13,740 nt of DNA from Spirochaetota bacterium (GTDB taxonomy: Bacteria > Spirochaetota > UBA4802 > UBA5368), in assembly GCA_017998475.1 (NCBI GenBank), contig JAGODA010000049.1:1-13740 (forward strand), read 5' to 3'. Positions within the stretch are counted from its first letter, which is position 1; each line of letters opens with the position of its first letter. Positions 13,341-13,740 of the stretch are shown here, piece by piece. The notes beneath the pieces are model-generated. The model did no database searches, had not been told where the DNA came from, and worked only from the letters and a program-made list of their open reading frames with translations. The translations under genes and the position numbers were made by a program.

Positions 13341-13740
13341 ATGTATATAGGCATCGACATCGGCGGCACCACGATCAAGGGAGTGCTTACCAATCGCGAC
13401 GGCGACGTCCTTTCCTTCAAGAAGATACCGATCGGGAAGACGGCACCCGAAATCGAGAACTGCCTCGTCGAGCTCATACGCTCTTTGTCCGCGTCGCGCG
13501 GTATCGACCCATCATCACTCAAAGCGATCGGGGTCGGCTCGGCCGGTTCCATCGACCGCAACCGCGGAATGGTGCTTACCAGCCCCAACATCCCCGCCAT
13601 ACAGAAATTTCCGCTTATTAAAACGATCGAACGCCGTACGGGCGTGCGGGCGTTTCTGGAAAACGACGCAACCGTCGCCGTAATCGGCGAATGGTGGAAG
13701 GGGGCCGGGCGGAAATACTCCAACTGGATCATGCTCACCC
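13341..13740 (+). CDS. ROK-family sugar kinase or regulator, N-terminal part
   Basis: Only the first 133 codons are in the window; the gene continues past the right edge. It opens MYIGIDIGGTTIKGVL, the ROK/hexokinase phosphate-1 ATP-binding loop at the very N-terminus. There is no preceding helix-turn-helix, so an enzyme such as glucokinase is more likely than an NagC/XylR-type repressor. Further blocks are AIGVGSAGSIDRNRGMVLTSPNI near residue 63 and FLENDATVAVIGEWWKGAGRK near residue 102, where the Asp of END is the expected catalytic base. Usual ROK proteins have NDANAAALGE there, so T and V substitutions are slight departures. The zinc-binding motif would lie outside the window. GGTGG is 4 bases before the ATG. 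It is the only plus-strand gene and diverges from the SLOG gene. Confidence 0.9.
   Translation, partial: MYIGIDIGGTTIKGVLTNRDGDVLSFKKIPIGKTAPEIENCLVELIRSLSASRGIDPSSLKAIGVGSAGSIDRNRGMVLTSPNIPAIQKFPLIKTIERRTGVRAFLENDATVAVIGEWWKGAGRKYSNWIMLT

Noticed and set aside
13220..13738. Open frame on the minus strand at the right edge
   Set aside because: It is antisense to the ROK gene, whose motifs and start are clear.

Overview
The window reads as a chromosomal housekeeping region of a GC-rich bacterium with an outer membrane. Fourteen genes lie on the minus strand, and one partial gene at the right edge lies on the plus strand. RNase Y, a CdaA-type c-di-AMP cyclase, a PorV/UPF0164-type outer-membrane protein and a TlyA methyltransferase occur together. 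The cyclase genes sit next to folP and pdxJ. From memory this combination points to Spirochaetota, but no rRNA or taxonomic marker is present, so the assignment is an inference.

Reading along the minus strand (right to left), the first group is a standalone SLOG-domain protein (13031-12468) and an NlpC/P60 cell-wall hydrolase (12371-11841). An AT-rich promoter region follows, then coaD and pta, which link coenzyme A synthesis with acetyl-CoA/acetyl-phosphate interconversion. RNase Y (rny) has its own strong ribosome binding site and is followed by ymdB, dxs and tlyA. The ymdB gene is preceded by a 58-bp almost perfect palindrome. The dxs gene feeds isoprenoid synthesis, and tlyA starts inside the end of dxs.

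The last minus-strand group is tightly packed. It holds a small secreted FlgD-Ig-like protein, a PorV-like outer-membrane protein, folP, cdaA, cdaR (YbbR) and pdxJ. Neighbouring genes here overlap or are separated by only a few bases, and the group ends in a convincing intrinsic terminator at the left edge. This looks like one operon joining folate, vitamin B6 and c-di-AMP functions to an envelope-protein pair. The Ig-like gene is visibly more AT-rich than its neighbours.

At the right edge a ROK-family sugar kinase or regulator starts at 13341 on the plus strand and runs out of the window. It diverges from the SLOG gene across a 309-bp region containing several short hairpins and a probable promoter.

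No mobile element, CRISPR array, rRNA or tRNA was found. The most notable observations are the palindrome between rny and ymdB, whose single imperfect pair becomes a G-U wobble in the sense transcript; evidence that pta starts at an ATA codon; the standalone SLOG protein; the PorV/Ig-like pair; and structured intergenic regions upstream of the Ig-like and NlpC genes.
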